Below, one piece after another: positions 7,684-15,950 of a stretch of DNA of 64,000 nt. Both the position numbers and the translations under genes were made by a program. The notes beneath the pieces were generated by a model that was given only the letters and a program-made list of their open reading frames with translations, was not told where the DNA came from and made no database searches. The DNA is from Blastococcus saxobsidens (GTDB lineage Bacteria > Actinomycetota > Actinomycetes > Mycobacteriales > Geodermatophilaceae), in assembly GCF_002938435.1 (NCBI RefSeq), contig NZ_POQT01000018.1, positions 1 to 64,000 of the forward strand, in the 5' to 3' direction. Within the stretch, counting starts at the first letter, position 1. The number at the start of each line of letters is the position of its first letter.

Positions 7684-8838
7684 TCAGTCCGGCCGGGTGG
7701 CGGGGTCGGTCGCCGAGGTGGCGGTCGATCCCGCCACCGGCGCCGTGCGCTCGTTGCTGCTCGGTTCGCTGGAGATGTCCGACACCGCGTGCAGGACGGC
7801 GACCGCCGGGGCCGAGCCGGTGCCCGGGACGCCCGGGGCGGCGGTCTGGCCGCTGCAGGCCGTCAGGCCGCTGAAGGCGGCTGCCGGCGCGGTGTACGGG
7901 GGGAGCGGCGCGGGAGCGCTGAGCGGCGTCTCCGCCGGGCCCGCTGCCGTCGCCGGCTGCACCGCGGCCAGCGACGTGGTGAGCGCCGTCGGGCGGGCGG
8001 CCGGCGCGACGACGGGGCTCTCGGCGCGGTGCACCGTGGTGACCGTCGGCACCGGGCCGCAGTCGGCGGCGGACGGGGTGGGCCCGACCGCTGTGGCCGT
8101 GCCGGCCGGCAGGGACCCGCAGGCGGTGGCCGGCGAGGTGGCGCCGGCATCACAGATGGGGGTCGTCCGTTCCTGACCGGCCGGGGCCCCGCCCGTGGCC
8201 GCGCCGTGCGTCGTCGGCGTGGTCGGCGTGGTCGTCGTGGTCGTCGTGGTGGCGGGGTCGCCGGCCGTGCTGGTCGCCGTGCGCGCCGCCGTGCTGGTCG
8301 TCGTGCTGGTCGTCGTGCCCGCGGTGTCGCCGGTCGTGCCGGTCGCGGTCGTCGTCGTGCTCGTGGCTCTGGGCGGGCCGGCCTCCGTGGAGCTGGTGCT
8401 GCTGTCCGCACCGTCCGTCGAGGCGGTGCCCGTCTCCGGCGAGTCCCCCGACCCCTCCGTGGTGGTCGAGGAGTACGAGCGCGACGTGGTCGACGTCGTC
8501 GACGTGCCGGATCCAGAGGAGGTCGTCGTCGTGGAGGACGACGAGCTCGTGGTCGACGAGGTGGACGACGTGCTGGTAGAGCTGGAGTTGCTGGAGCCGG
8601 AGGTCGTCGTCCCTTCGGAGCCCGTGGCGTTCCCGTCTCCGGAGCCGCTCGCCTCCGCGGACGTGGGGGCGGAGGTCGCCGCCGGGGTCTCCTCGGCGCG
8701 GGCGGCGTCGTCGGTGCCGACGGCGATCCCGGCGTAGACGCCCGCCCCGAGGAAGCAGGTGGCGAGCACGCGCCGGAGCCACGGCCGGCGCGCCGAGAGC
8801 GGCTGTCGGCCACCCTCGAGCGCTGCGGTCCGTGACAT
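7684..8838 (-). CDS. Secreted Ser/Thr/Pro-rich protein of unknown function
   Basis: 384 residues from the ATG at 8838 (GTG at 8913 would add 25 residues). The N-terminus has twin basic residues and a hydrophobic stretch, VLATCFLGAGVYAGIAVG, then DDAARAEE, resembling a signal peptide or anchor. Next come about 150 residues of almost pure Ser/Thr/Gly/Ala and a Pro/Ala/Thr-rich C-terminal half with four or five scattered Cys (ICDAGATSP, TACGS, DCGPVP, TACSG). No sorting signal is present. The Ser/Thr tract looks like a glycosylated, wall-spanning linker. It is upstream of the LAYTG protein on the same strand, so it may belong to the same surface locus. The box TAACGT lies 7 nt before the ATG. 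Confidence 0.6.
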   Translation of the reverse strand: MSRTAALEGGRQPLSARRPWLRRVLATCFLGAGVYAGIAVGTDDAARAEETPAATSAPTSAEASGSGDGNATGSEGTTTSGSSNSSSTSTSSTSSTTSSSSSTTTTSSGSGTSTTSTTSRSYSSTTTEGSGDSPETGTASTDGADSSTSSTEAGPPRATSTTTTATGTTGDTAGTTTSTTTSTAARTATSTAGDPATTTTTTTTPTTPTTHGAATGGAPAGQERTTPICDAGATSPATACGSLPAGTATAVGPTPSAADCGPVPTVTTVHRAESPVVAPAARPTALTTSLAAVQPATAAGPAETPLSAPAPLPPYTAPAAAFSGLTACSGQTAAPGVPGTGSAPAVAVLHAVSDISSEPSSNERTAPVAGSTATSATDPATRPD

Positions 8839-9040
8839 GGCGCGGACGTTATGGACGGGTCCGTCCGCTGACCAGATGGTGCTGTGCCGCCGAATTGGTG
8901 TGCGGCGTGTCACAACTCATTGCGGGACAGGGGGATGGCGGAGAGTGACGGGTTCCGTTACCCACGAGCGCTGCGCACCGGCCGGTCACGGCCCAGCGGC
9001 GCGTGGGCGCCGTCCGCGCCGGGAGCGTGATCCCCCCACG

Positions 9041-9046
9041 TACGGT
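9041..9046 (+). promoter_or_regulatory. -10 box TACGGT of the acyl-CoA dehydrogenase gene (leaderless)
   Basis: TACGGT, 6 nt, then ATG at 9053; no ribosome site intervenes. This box supports the chosen start over the longer open frame, which extends back across the divergent promoter region. Confidence 0.5.
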
Positions 9047-9052
9047 GCGCCC

Positions 9053-10672
9053 ATGCCGGCAACCCACCAGGTCACCAACCAGGTCCCGCCGCTGATCGGG
9101 CACGACCCGATCGGCGGTGACGCCGCACTGGCCGAGGCCTGCATCCGTCACGCCGACGCCGCCACGCTCGGCTCGCTCGGCGAGCTGGGCCGGATCGCCG
9201 GCAGCGAACAGGCCCAGGAGTGGGGCCGGGTGGCCAACGAGAACCCGCCGCGGCTCCGGACCCACGACCGGTACGGCCACCGGATCGACGAGGTGGAGTT
9301 CCACCCGTACTGGCACGAGCTGATGCGCACGGCTGTCGAGAACGGCCTGGCCGGCGCGCCGTGGGTCGACCCCTCCCCCCACGCACACGTGCGGCGGGCG
9401 GTCGGCTACGTCGGGTGGACCCAGGTCGAGATGGGCCACGGCTGCCCGGTGACCATGACCTACGCCGTCGTCCCCGCGCTGCGCCGGACGCCCGAGCTGG
9501 CGGCTCGCTACGAGCCCGGCCTCACCGCGCGGGCGTACGAGTTCGGGCTCGCCGAGCCCACCGGCAAGGTCGGGCTGATCGCCGGCATGGGCATGACCGA
9601 GAAGCAGGGTGGCTCGGACGTGCGGGCCAACACCACCCGCGCCGTCGCCCGTTCCGACGGCAGCTACGCGCTCACCGGGCACAAGTGGTTCACCAGCGCG
9701 CCGATGAGCGATCTGTTCCTGGTGCTCGCCCAGCTGGACGAGGGCGTCTCCTGCTTCGCCGTCCCCCGGGTGCTCCCCGACGGCAGCCGCAACGTGTTCC
9801 ACGTGCAACGTCTGAAGGACAAGCTCGGAGACCGGTCGAACGCCTCGAGCGAGGTGGAGTTCGACGGCACGACCGGCTGGCTGGTCGGCGAGCCCGGCCG
9901 GGGCGTCCCGGCCATCATCGAGATGGTCAACATGACCCGCCTCGACTGCGTGCTCGGCTCGGCGGCCACGGTCCGTGCGGCCCTCACCCAGGCGATCCAC
10001 CACGCCCGGCACCGGTCCGTGTTCGGGGCCCGGTTGGTCGAGCAGCCCCTGATGCAGAACGTCCTGGCCGACCTGGCGGTGGAGAGCGAGGCCGCCACGG
10101 CGCTGGCGATCCGGCTGGCCGCGGCGGTGGACTCCGGCGAGGCGGCGTTCCTGCGGCTGGCCGGCGCCGCGGCGAAGTACTGGGTGTGCAAGCGCTCGCC
10201 GGGCGTCGTCGCCGAGGCCATGGAGGTGCTGGGCGGCAACGGCTACGTCGAGGACTCCGGCCTGCCCCGCCTCTACCGGCAGGCGCCGCTGAACTCGATC
10301 TGGGAAGGCTCGGGCAACGTCATCGCGCTCGACGTGCTGCGGGCCCTGGAGCGCTCGGGGGAGTCCCTGGCCGCCATCACCGCGGAGCTGGAGCTGGCGC
10401 GCGGCGCCGATCGGCGCTTCGACGACGCGGTGAAGCGGCTGGCCGCCGAGCTCGGCGACCGGGAGGGGTTGCCGTTCCGGGCCCGTCGCATCGCCGGTCA
10501 GCTGGCGTTGTGCCTGCAGGGCTCGCTGCTGCTGCGGTACGCCCCGGCGGAGGTCGCCGACGCGTTCTGCGCCTCTCGCCTGGTCGGGGAGGGGGGCACC
10601 GTCCTCGGCACGCTCCCGGCCGGCACGCCGGTGACCGGCATCGTCGGACGGAGTGGCGTCGCGGAGCGCTGA
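9053..10672 (+). CDS. aidB: AidB-type acyl-CoA dehydrogenase family protein
   Basis: 539 residues, matching E. coli AidB (541), longer than ordinary acyl-CoA dehydrogenases. It shows the AidB N-terminal extension (VTNQVPPLIGHDPIGGD), the FAD-binding core with GMGMTEKQGGSDVRANTT and HKWFTSAPMSD, a C-terminal flavin segment VLGGNGYVEDSGLPRLYRQA and the NSIWEGSGNVIALD motif with the conserved Glu. AidB binds DNA and protects against alkylation in E. coli; isovaleryl-CoA dehydrogenase activity is weak. In actinobacteria many such proteins are annotated simply as acyl-CoA dehydrogenases, so a catabolic role is possible. No ada or alkB neighbour is present. Confidence 0.88.
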   Translation: MPATHQVTNQVPPLIGHDPIGGDAALAEACIRHADAATLGSLGELGRIAGSEQAQEWGRVANENPPRLRTHDRYGHRIDEVEFHPYWHELMRTAVENGLAGAPWVDPSPHAHVRRAVGYVGWTQVEMGHGCPVTMTYAVVPALRRTPELAARYEPGLTARAYEFGLAEPTGKVGLIAGMGMTEKQGGSDVRANTTRAVARSDGSYALTGHKWFTSAPMSDLFLVLAQLDEGVSCFAVPRVLPDGSRNVFHVQRLKDKLGDRSNASSEVEFDGTTGWLVGEPGRGVPAIIEMVNMTRLDCVLGSAATVRAALTQAIHHARHRSVFGARLVEQPLMQNVLADLAVESEAATALAIRLAAAVDSGEAAFLRLAGAAAKYWVCKRSPGVVAEAMEVLGGNGYVEDSGLPRLYRQAPLNSIWEGSGNVIALDVLRALERSGESLAAITAELELARGADRRFDDAVKRLAAELGDREGLPFRARRIAGQLALCLQGSLLLRYAPAEVADAFCASRLVGEGGTVLGTLPAGTPVTGIVGRSGVAER

Positions 10673-10789
10673 GGAGTGCTCCGGACCGTTACCCTCGGGA
10701 GCGGTTCGCGGCTGCCCGGTATCTCACCGGAGGGAGCCGGTGCCCGGGTCCGCAGGTGCGGACAGGACGAGTGGACGAGAGCGGGCAGC

Positions 10790-12901
10790 GTGCAACCAGG
10801 TGACGTCCGGCCCCCCGGGAGCCGGCCCGACCCGTTGGGCGGCGTGCCGGACGCGGTCTACCGCCTCGACCCCTCGGGCCGCTTCACCTACCTCAACCCC
10901 GCAGCCGAGCGGCTGCTCGGTCACCGGGCGGCCGAGCTGCTGGGGCGCAACGCCGGGGACGCCTTCCCGGCGCTGCGCGGCTCGCTGGCCGAGGAGCAGT
11001 ACCGCAAGGTGCTGGACGACGGCCGGTCCCGGGAGTTCCAGTTCTTCTACGAGCCGGTGGGTCGCTGGTTCGAGGTCCGGATCTTCCCCGATCCCAGCGG
11101 CGCCGTGGTGCTCTTCCGCGACATCGACCTCCGCCGGCGCAGCGACGAGGAACGGGACGCGCAGGTCCGTCAGCTGACCGCCGTCCTGGAGGCGCTGCCC
11201 TCGCCCACCGTGCTGGTGGGCCGCGACGGGCGGATCCTCTCCACCAACCGGGCGTGGAGCAGCAACGCCGCGGCGCTGCCGGACCAGGTGCTCCCCAGCC
11301 GGCTGGGCGAGGACTACCTGATGGTCATGTCGCGCGGGCTGGATCCGAAGACGCACGCGGAGCTGGTCGCCGGGCTGGAGCCGCTGCTGGCGGGCACGGA
11401 GCCCGGCGGCGACGGCACCTTCCAGTGGGACTACTCCTGCCAGATGCTGGCGGGGCAGGGTTGGTTCCACCTGCACGCCACCCGCGTCGACGCCGCGGGC
11501 CGGGTGGTCATCACCCATCTGGACGTGACCGAGCAGGTGCGGGCCCGGGAGGAGCTGGTCTGGAAGGTCCGGCACGACGACCTCACCGGGCTGCCGAACC
11601 GGGCACGGCTGCTGGAGCTCGCCGGTGAGGCGCTGGCCGTGCCCGGACGCATCGCCGGCGCGCTGCTCATGCTCGACCTGGACGGCTTCAAGACGATCAA
11701 CGACTCCCTCGGCCACCAGATCGGCGACGAGCTGCTGCGGCAGGTCGGCGGACGGCTGTCGCAGGAGATCCGGCCGGGGGACACGGTGGCGCGCCTGGGC
11801 GGCGACCAGTTCGTCGTGCTCGCCCACGGCTGCGACGCCTCGGAGGCGGCGGCGCTGGCCTTCCGGCTGCAGACGGTGTTCGCCCAGCCGTTCTCGGCCG
11901 GCGAGATCTCGGTCCCGCTGAGCGCCAGCATCGGTGTCGCGGTGGCCCGGTCCGACGTCCGCGACGCCCACCACCTCCTCAGCGACGCCGACGCCGCGAT
12001 GTTCGCGGCCAAGAGCTCCGGGCGGGACCGGGTGCACCTGTTCTCCCCGTCGCTGCGGGAGGCCGCCCGCTGGCGGCTGGAGGTGGCGACGAAGCTGCGC
12101 GGGGACGCGATCGACCAGCTGGTGGTGCACTACCAGCCCGTCGTGCGCCTGGACACGGGCCAGATCGAGGGCGTCGAGGCCCTGGTGCGCTGGCAGCACC
12201 CCGAGCGCGGCCTGCTCTCCCCGGACACGTTCCTGTCCGTCGCCGAGGAGACGGGCCAGATCATCCCGATCACCCGGTGGCTGCTGCGCGAGACCACCCG
12301 ACGGGCGGCGGAGTGGGCCGCCGACGGGATGGCGCTGAGGATGTCGGTCAACGTGAGTGCCCGGCACTTCTCCGCCGAGACGCTCGTGCGCGACGTCCGC
12401 GTGGCGCTGCAGCAGTCGGGGCTCCCCGCCGACCAGCTCGTCCTGGAGCTCACCGAGACCAGCGTGGCGGAGGACCCGACGCGGGCGGAGGACCAGCTCG
12501 CGGTGCTGCGCCGCTTCGGCGTCCGCGTCGCGATCGACGACTTCGGCACCGGCTGGTCCTCGCTGGCGCAGCTCTTCTCGCTGCCCATCGGCACCCTCAA
12601 GATCGACCGCTCCCTGATCGCCGCCGCCGAGCGCGTGTCGGTCGGCGACACCGGGGCCGTGCTCGCGGCGATCGTCGGGCTCACCCGGACGCTGGGCATC
12701 CGGTCCGTGGCCGAGGGGATCGAGACCCCCGAGCACCTGCGCCTGGTGCGCGAGGCCGGTTGCGACCTGGCGCAGGGCTGGCTGCTCGGCCACCCGATGC
12801 CGGCCGACCGCCTGCGGGAGTGGGTGCGCGAGGTGCAGCGGCAGGGCGGTGACCTCTGCGCGATGGCCGTCTCCGGTGGCGCCGTCCCCGCGAGCCGGTG
12901 A
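10790..12901 (+). CDS. PAS-PAS-GGDEF-EAL protein (c-di-GMP turnover)
   Basis: 703 residues from GTG at 10790; the frame is open back to GTG at 10676, but the extra residues look non-protein-like and PAS homology starts right after 10790. Order: PAS 1 (about 15-110, DAVYRLDPSGRFTYLNPAAERLLG), PAS 2 (about 125-245), GGDEF (about 255-420, DDLTGLPNRARLL) and EAL (about 440-690). The GGDEF signature reads GGDQF at 337-341, with Gln for the usual Glu, so cyclase activity may be reduced. The EAL half keeps EALVRW (463-465), the Asn in MSVNVSARHF, DDFGTG and VAEGIETP and looks competent. It is cytosolic, as no membrane segment is present. It most likely acts mainly as a phosphodiesterase under PAS control. 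Confidence 0.88.
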   Translation: MQPGDVRPPGSRPDPLGGVPDAVYRLDPSGRFTYLNPAAERLLGHRAAELLGRNAGDAFPALRGSLAEEQYRKVLDDGRSREFQFFYEPVGRWFEVRIFPDPSGAVVLFRDIDLRRRSDEERDAQVRQLTAVLEALPSPTVLVGRDGRILSTNRAWSSNAAALPDQVLPSRLGEDYLMVMSRGLDPKTHAELVAGLEPLLAGTEPGGDGTFQWDYSCQMLAGQGWFHLHATRVDAAGRVVITHLDVTEQVRAREELVWKVRHDDLTGLPNRARLLELAGEALAVPGRIAGALLMLDLDGFKTINDSLGHQIGDELLRQVGGRLSQEIRPGDTVARLGGDQFVVLAHGCDASEAAALAFRLQTVFAQPFSAGEISVPLSASIGVAVARSDVRDAHHLLSDADAAMFAAKSSGRDRVHLFSPSLREAARWRLEVATKLRGDAIDQLVVHYQPVVRLDTGQIEGVEALVRWQHPERGLLSPDTFLSVAEETGQIIPITRWLLRETTRRAAEWAADGMALRMSVNVSARHFSAETLVRDVRVALQQSGLPADQLVLELTETSVAEDPTRAEDQLAVLRRFGVRVAIDDFGTGWSSLAQLFSLPIGTLKIDRSLIAAAERVSVGDTGAVLAAIVGLTRTLGIRSVAEGIETPEHLRLVREAGCDLAQGWLLGHPMPADRLREWVREVQRQGGDLCAMAVSGGAVPASR

Positions 12902-12999
12902 ACGTCCGCCGCCGCGTGCGGCGGGCGACCTCACCCGTCGGCCCGCCGCGACCGGCCGACGCCGCGCCGCCCCTGGACGCGTCCCCGGGCGCCGACGGG

Positions 13000-13005
13000 C
13001 AGACT
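13000..13005 (+). promoter_or_regulatory. -10 box CAGACT of the NYN-domain gene
   Basis: CAGACT is followed by 6 nt and GTG at 13012, the same geometry as other leaderless genes here. It favours 13012 as the start over the GTG at 12898, which overlaps the previous stop. Confidence 0.4.
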
Positions 13006-13011
13006 GGTCCC

Positions 13012-13716
13012 GTGCTGGACACCTCCGAGGCCGTGGCCGACGTCAGTGGTGAGCCGCTGCCCGCGGTCGGCGACGGGCAGTCGCGCCCCTCGCTGGACCT
13101 GCTCATCTGGGACGCCCCGAACATCGACATGACCCTCTCGACGGTCATCGGCGCGCGGCCCACCCCTGCCTCCCGCCCCCGGTTCGACGCGATCGCGGCC
13201 TGGTTCGTCGAGGGGGCCGGTGGGCTTTCCGACGCCCCGGGCGCGCCCGAGGTGGAGGCTTGCGTCTTCGCCAACATCCCGCCGCAGCCGGGTTCGCTGC
13301 AGCGGTGGGTCGAGGCGCTGCGCGGGTTCGGGTTCTCGGTGTTCGCACGACCGAAGACCCAGCCCGACGACGACATCGACCAGGACATGCTCGACCACAT
13401 CGCCGTCCGGGCGCACAGCCACCGGCTGCGGCGCCTGGTGGTCTTCTCCGGCGACGGGCGCAACTTCGCCGAGCCCCTGGAGGACCTGGTCCGCGACGGC
13501 GTGCAGGTCGTCGTCGTGGCCTTCAGCGAGGTCGCCGGCTACGCCATCAGCTCGGACCTGCTCGAGTTCATCGACATCGAGGACGTCCCGGGCGCATTCG
13601 TCGAGCCGCTCGACCGGGTCCGCCTGGATGCGCTGCCCCCGGACGGTGCCTGGCTGCGGCCCACCCGCAGCCTGCGCGAGTTCGTGGCGGCGTTCGCGGC
13701 CCGCCGGGGCGGCTGA
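13012..13716 (+). CDS. NYN (LabA/PIN-like) domain protein
   Basis: 234 residues from GTG 13012; an in-frame GTG at 12898 gives 272 residues with a disordered extension. The domain (about 28-190) has the PIN-fold order with acidic residues in DLLIWDAPNIDMTL, KTQPDDDIDQDMLDHI and VVFSGDGRNFAEPLEDL, which fit the metal-binding cluster of NYN nucleases or LabA-like proteins. The family is linked to RNA processing or regulation in other bacteria; the substrate here is unknown. It follows the GGDEF-EAL gene directly and may be partly co-transcribed, but the -10-like box suggests its own promoter. Confidence 0.8.
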   Translation: MLDTSEAVADVSGEPLPAVGDGQSRPSLDLLIWDAPNIDMTLSTVIGARPTPASRPRFDAIAAWFVEGAGGLSDAPGAPEVEACVFANIPPQPGSLQRWVEALRGFGFSVFARPKTQPDDDIDQDMLDHIAVRAHSHRLRRLVVFSGDGRNFAEPLEDLVRDGVQVVVVAFSEVAGYAISSDLLEFIDIEDVPGAFVEPLDRVRLDALPPDGAWLRPTRSLREFVAAFAARRGG

Positions 13717-13837
13717 CCGCACGGAGGGCCGCTCCGCCCCGGCCGCACGGGTCACCCTCCGCTCACCCGGCCGGGTGGGCCGGCGGGCGGATCCTCAGGA
13801 ATCCCGGGGCGCTGCCGATCAACCACGTGTGCGGTGG

Positions 13838-15115
13838 ATGCTGATCGAACGCCTCGAGGCGGTGCTGCGCCGGGGCGACGTGCTGCCGGCGGCGTCGTCC
13901 CCGGCGTCGGCACCGTCCGGCCGCAGCGAGCGCGGCGCACGGGAGGCCACCCCCTCGGTGTCCGCCCTCGCCGCGACCAACGACGACCTCGCCGCCGAGC
14001 TGGCGGGGACGGGGCGGACCGCGGGGCTGCTGCTGTGCTGGGTGGGCGTGCTGGTGATGCCCGCCTGGACGGCGGTCGACCACCTGTCGGCCCCGGAGCA
14101 CGCGCACGCGCTGCTGGCGGTGCGCCTCCTGGTCGAGGTCCCCATGCTGGTCGCCCTCGTCGCGCTGTGGCGGTGGCCCGTCGGACGGCGGCGGCCGGAG
14201 GGGCTCGCCCTGCTGGTCCTGGCCGTCATCCAGATCGCGATCGCCTGGATGCTCACGGTGGTCCCCGATCGGCAGTACTACCTGCTCGGCTTCACCCTGG
14301 CCATCTACGGCAGCGGCTGCATCATGGTGGCCCGGCCACGCTGGACCGGGGCCACCATCGGCCTGTCGTGGGCCTGCCTGGGCATCTCGGTCCTGCACTG
14401 GGACGACCTCCGGGCCGCCGACCTCGTGGCGGTCACGATGTTCGTCGGCACCGCCTCGGTCATCGCCATGCTGACGCACCTGCGGCGGTACGCCCTCCAC
14501 GTCCGTGAGATCTCCACCCGGGTCCGGCTGGAGCGGGAGCAGCAGCGCACCGGCGTGCTGCTCGCCCAGCTGGACCGGCTCAGCCACGAGGACCCGCTCA
14601 CCGGCCTGGCCAACCGCCGCCGCTGGGACGCCGAGCTGGCGGCGATGTGCACGCAGGCCCGTGCCCGCGGCGGGGCCCTGAGCGTGGTGCTGGTCGACCT
14701 GGACCACTTCAAGGACGTCAACGACCGGCACGGCCACGCGGGCGGCGACGCCGCGCTGCGCGCCGTCGCGGCCCTGCTGTCGGCCCGGGTGCGCGGCGGT
14801 GACCTGGTCGCGCGACTGGGCGGTGACGAGCTCGCCGTCCTCATGCCGGGGGCCGACGCGGCGCGCGCGGCAGAGGTCGCCGAGCAGCTGCGCCGCGCGG
14901 CCCGCACGCTGCAGCCGGACGGCTTCGAGCCGGGGGAGATCAGCCTGTCGCTCGGGGTCTCGGCCGCGAGCGGGGACGACGCCTACCCGCTGGAGCTGAT
15001 GTCCCGCGCCGACGAGCAGCTCTACCGCGCCAAGGAGACCCGCAACGCCGTCGGGGCGGGCCAGCGGCCGGCCACGCCGGCCGCTGCCCGTCCCGTCCCC
15101 CAGCCGGCGGGCTGA
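13838..15115 (+). CDS. Membrane-anchored diguanylate cyclase (GGDEF)
   Basis: 425 residues. After a ~60-residue polar head there are about six membrane helices (about 65-235; e.g. LLVLAVIQIAIAWMLTVV, AIYGSGCIMVA, LVAVTMFVGTASVIAML), then a short coiled linker rich in Arg/Glu/Gln and a GGDEF domain (about 255-415, DPLTGLANRRRWD, VDLDHFKDVND). The signature is GGDEL at 328-332, Leu replacing Phe, with both catalytic acids kept, so cyclase activity is likely. The fixed number of helices and lack of a named sensory domain resemble the MASE-type membrane sensors. ATG at 13838 is chosen; GTG at 13829 is three codons upstream. Confidence 0.88.
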   Translation: MLIERLEAVLRRGDVLPAASSPASAPSGRSERGAREATPSVSALAATNDDLAAELAGTGRTAGLLLCWVGVLVMPAWTAVDHLSAPEHAHALLAVRLLVEVPMLVALVALWRWPVGRRRPEGLALLVLAVIQIAIAWMLTVVPDRQYYLLGFTLAIYGSGCIMVARPRWTGATIGLSWACLGISVLHWDDLRAADLVAVTMFVGTASVIAMLTHLRRYALHVREISTRVRLEREQQRTGVLLAQLDRLSHEDPLTGLANRRRWDAELAAMCTQARARGGALSVVLVDLDHFKDVNDRHGHAGGDAALRAVAALLSARVRGGDLVARLGGDELAVLMPGADAARAAEVAEQLRRAARTLQPDGFEPGEISLSLGVSAASGDDAYPLELMSRADEQLYRAKETRNAVGAGQRPATPAAARPVPQPAG

Positions 15116-15156
15116 GCGCCGGCGACCAGCAACGACCGGCCCCTGCGACCGGCGTG

Positions 15157-15181
15157 CCGCCCCGGCGAGTCGCCGGGGCGG
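15157..15181 (+). terminator. GC hairpin after the GGDEF gene
   Basis: CCGCCCCGGCGA and TCGCCGGGGCGG are perfect complements separated by one base, so the outer 10 bp can form a hairpin with a small loop. It lies 42 bp past the GGDEF stop and before the PilZ promoter region. Confidence 0.6.
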
Positions 15182-15274
15182 GGCGGCGGAGGTGGGCGGG
15201 CGCCGGTTACCGTTCCCCACCGGGCAGGTGCCACGGCGGGAGAGCCGGTGCACGCACCGGATCGGAGAGGACCC

Positions 15275-15913
15275 ATGAGCAGCGTTCCCGGCGTCGACCA
15301 CCCGCCCGAGCAGTCCGAGGTCGACATCCGGCTGACCGGCGTCGACACGTCGGTGACGGCGCGGGTGGAGATCGTCCACGAAGGAGTCATCTCCGTCCGG
15401 CCGTCCACCGGCGAGTACGTCGGCCAGTCGGTGGCGAAGGTCGGTGACCTGGTCGAGGTCTACTGGAAGACGGCCGATGGCCACCGTGCGGTGCCGGCGG
15501 AGGTGACCGACGTCGAGCAGGGCGCGGTGATCCGGTGGCGCCTGACGGCCACCGGCCCGGCCGAGCACCGCCAGCGCCGGGAGGCGGTGCGCGGCCGGCT
15601 GGTCCTCCCCGTGGAGGCGGAGTTCGGGGGCGTGCAGCTCACCGGCGAGACGGCCGATCTCAGCGAGAACGGTGCCCGGGCGCAGTTCGAGGGCTTCGGG
15701 CTGCCACCGGAGCCCGGGACGACCTTCGGGCTGGCGATCGCCTTCGAGGACGCCCCGCTGCGGGCCAGGGGCGAGGTCATCCGCATCCAGATCCGGGGCA
15801 CGCGCTGGTCCATGAGCATCCGGTTCATCCAGATCGAGGAGAAGGACCAGGACCGCATCCGGCGCCGGGTCTTCCAGGCGCTGCGCGAGGAGCGGGCCCG
15901 CCTGGCGGAGTGA
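15275..15913 (+). CDS. PilZ domain c-di-GMP receptor (YcgR-like)
   Basis: 212 residues with ribosome site GGAGAGG before ATG 15275. An N-terminal beta-rich YcgR-like domain (about 15-95) precedes a PilZ domain (about 100-205). The c-di-GMP site is visible as RQRREAVR (the RxxxR box) and DLSENGA (the D/NxSxxG box). PilZ proteins change partner binding when they bind c-di-GMP; in flagellated bacteria YcgR brakes motility. The gene stands 160 bp after a GGDEF cyclase and 2.4 kb after a GGDEF-EAL protein, so it is a likely effector of local c-di-GMP signalling. No motility genes are visible. Confidence 0.88.
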   Translation: MSSVPGVDHPPEQSEVDIRLTGVDTSVTARVEIVHEGVISVRPSTGEYVGQSVAKVGDLVEVYWKTADGHRAVPAEVTDVEQGAVIRWRLTATGPAEHRQRREAVRGRLVLPVEAEFGGVQLTGETADLSENGARAQFEGFGLPPEPGTTFGLAIAFEDAPLRARGEVIRIQIRGTRWSMSIRFIQIEEKDQDRIRRRVFQALREERARLAE

Positions 15914-15950
15914 GCGGGTAGCCAGGGCCCTCGCGGGGCAGTGCAGCAGG

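Noticed and set aside
13220-13838. Upstream extension of the GGDEF gene through the NYN gene
   Set aside because: The extension is an overlapping-frame shadow; the first plausible starts are GTG 13829 and ATG 13838.
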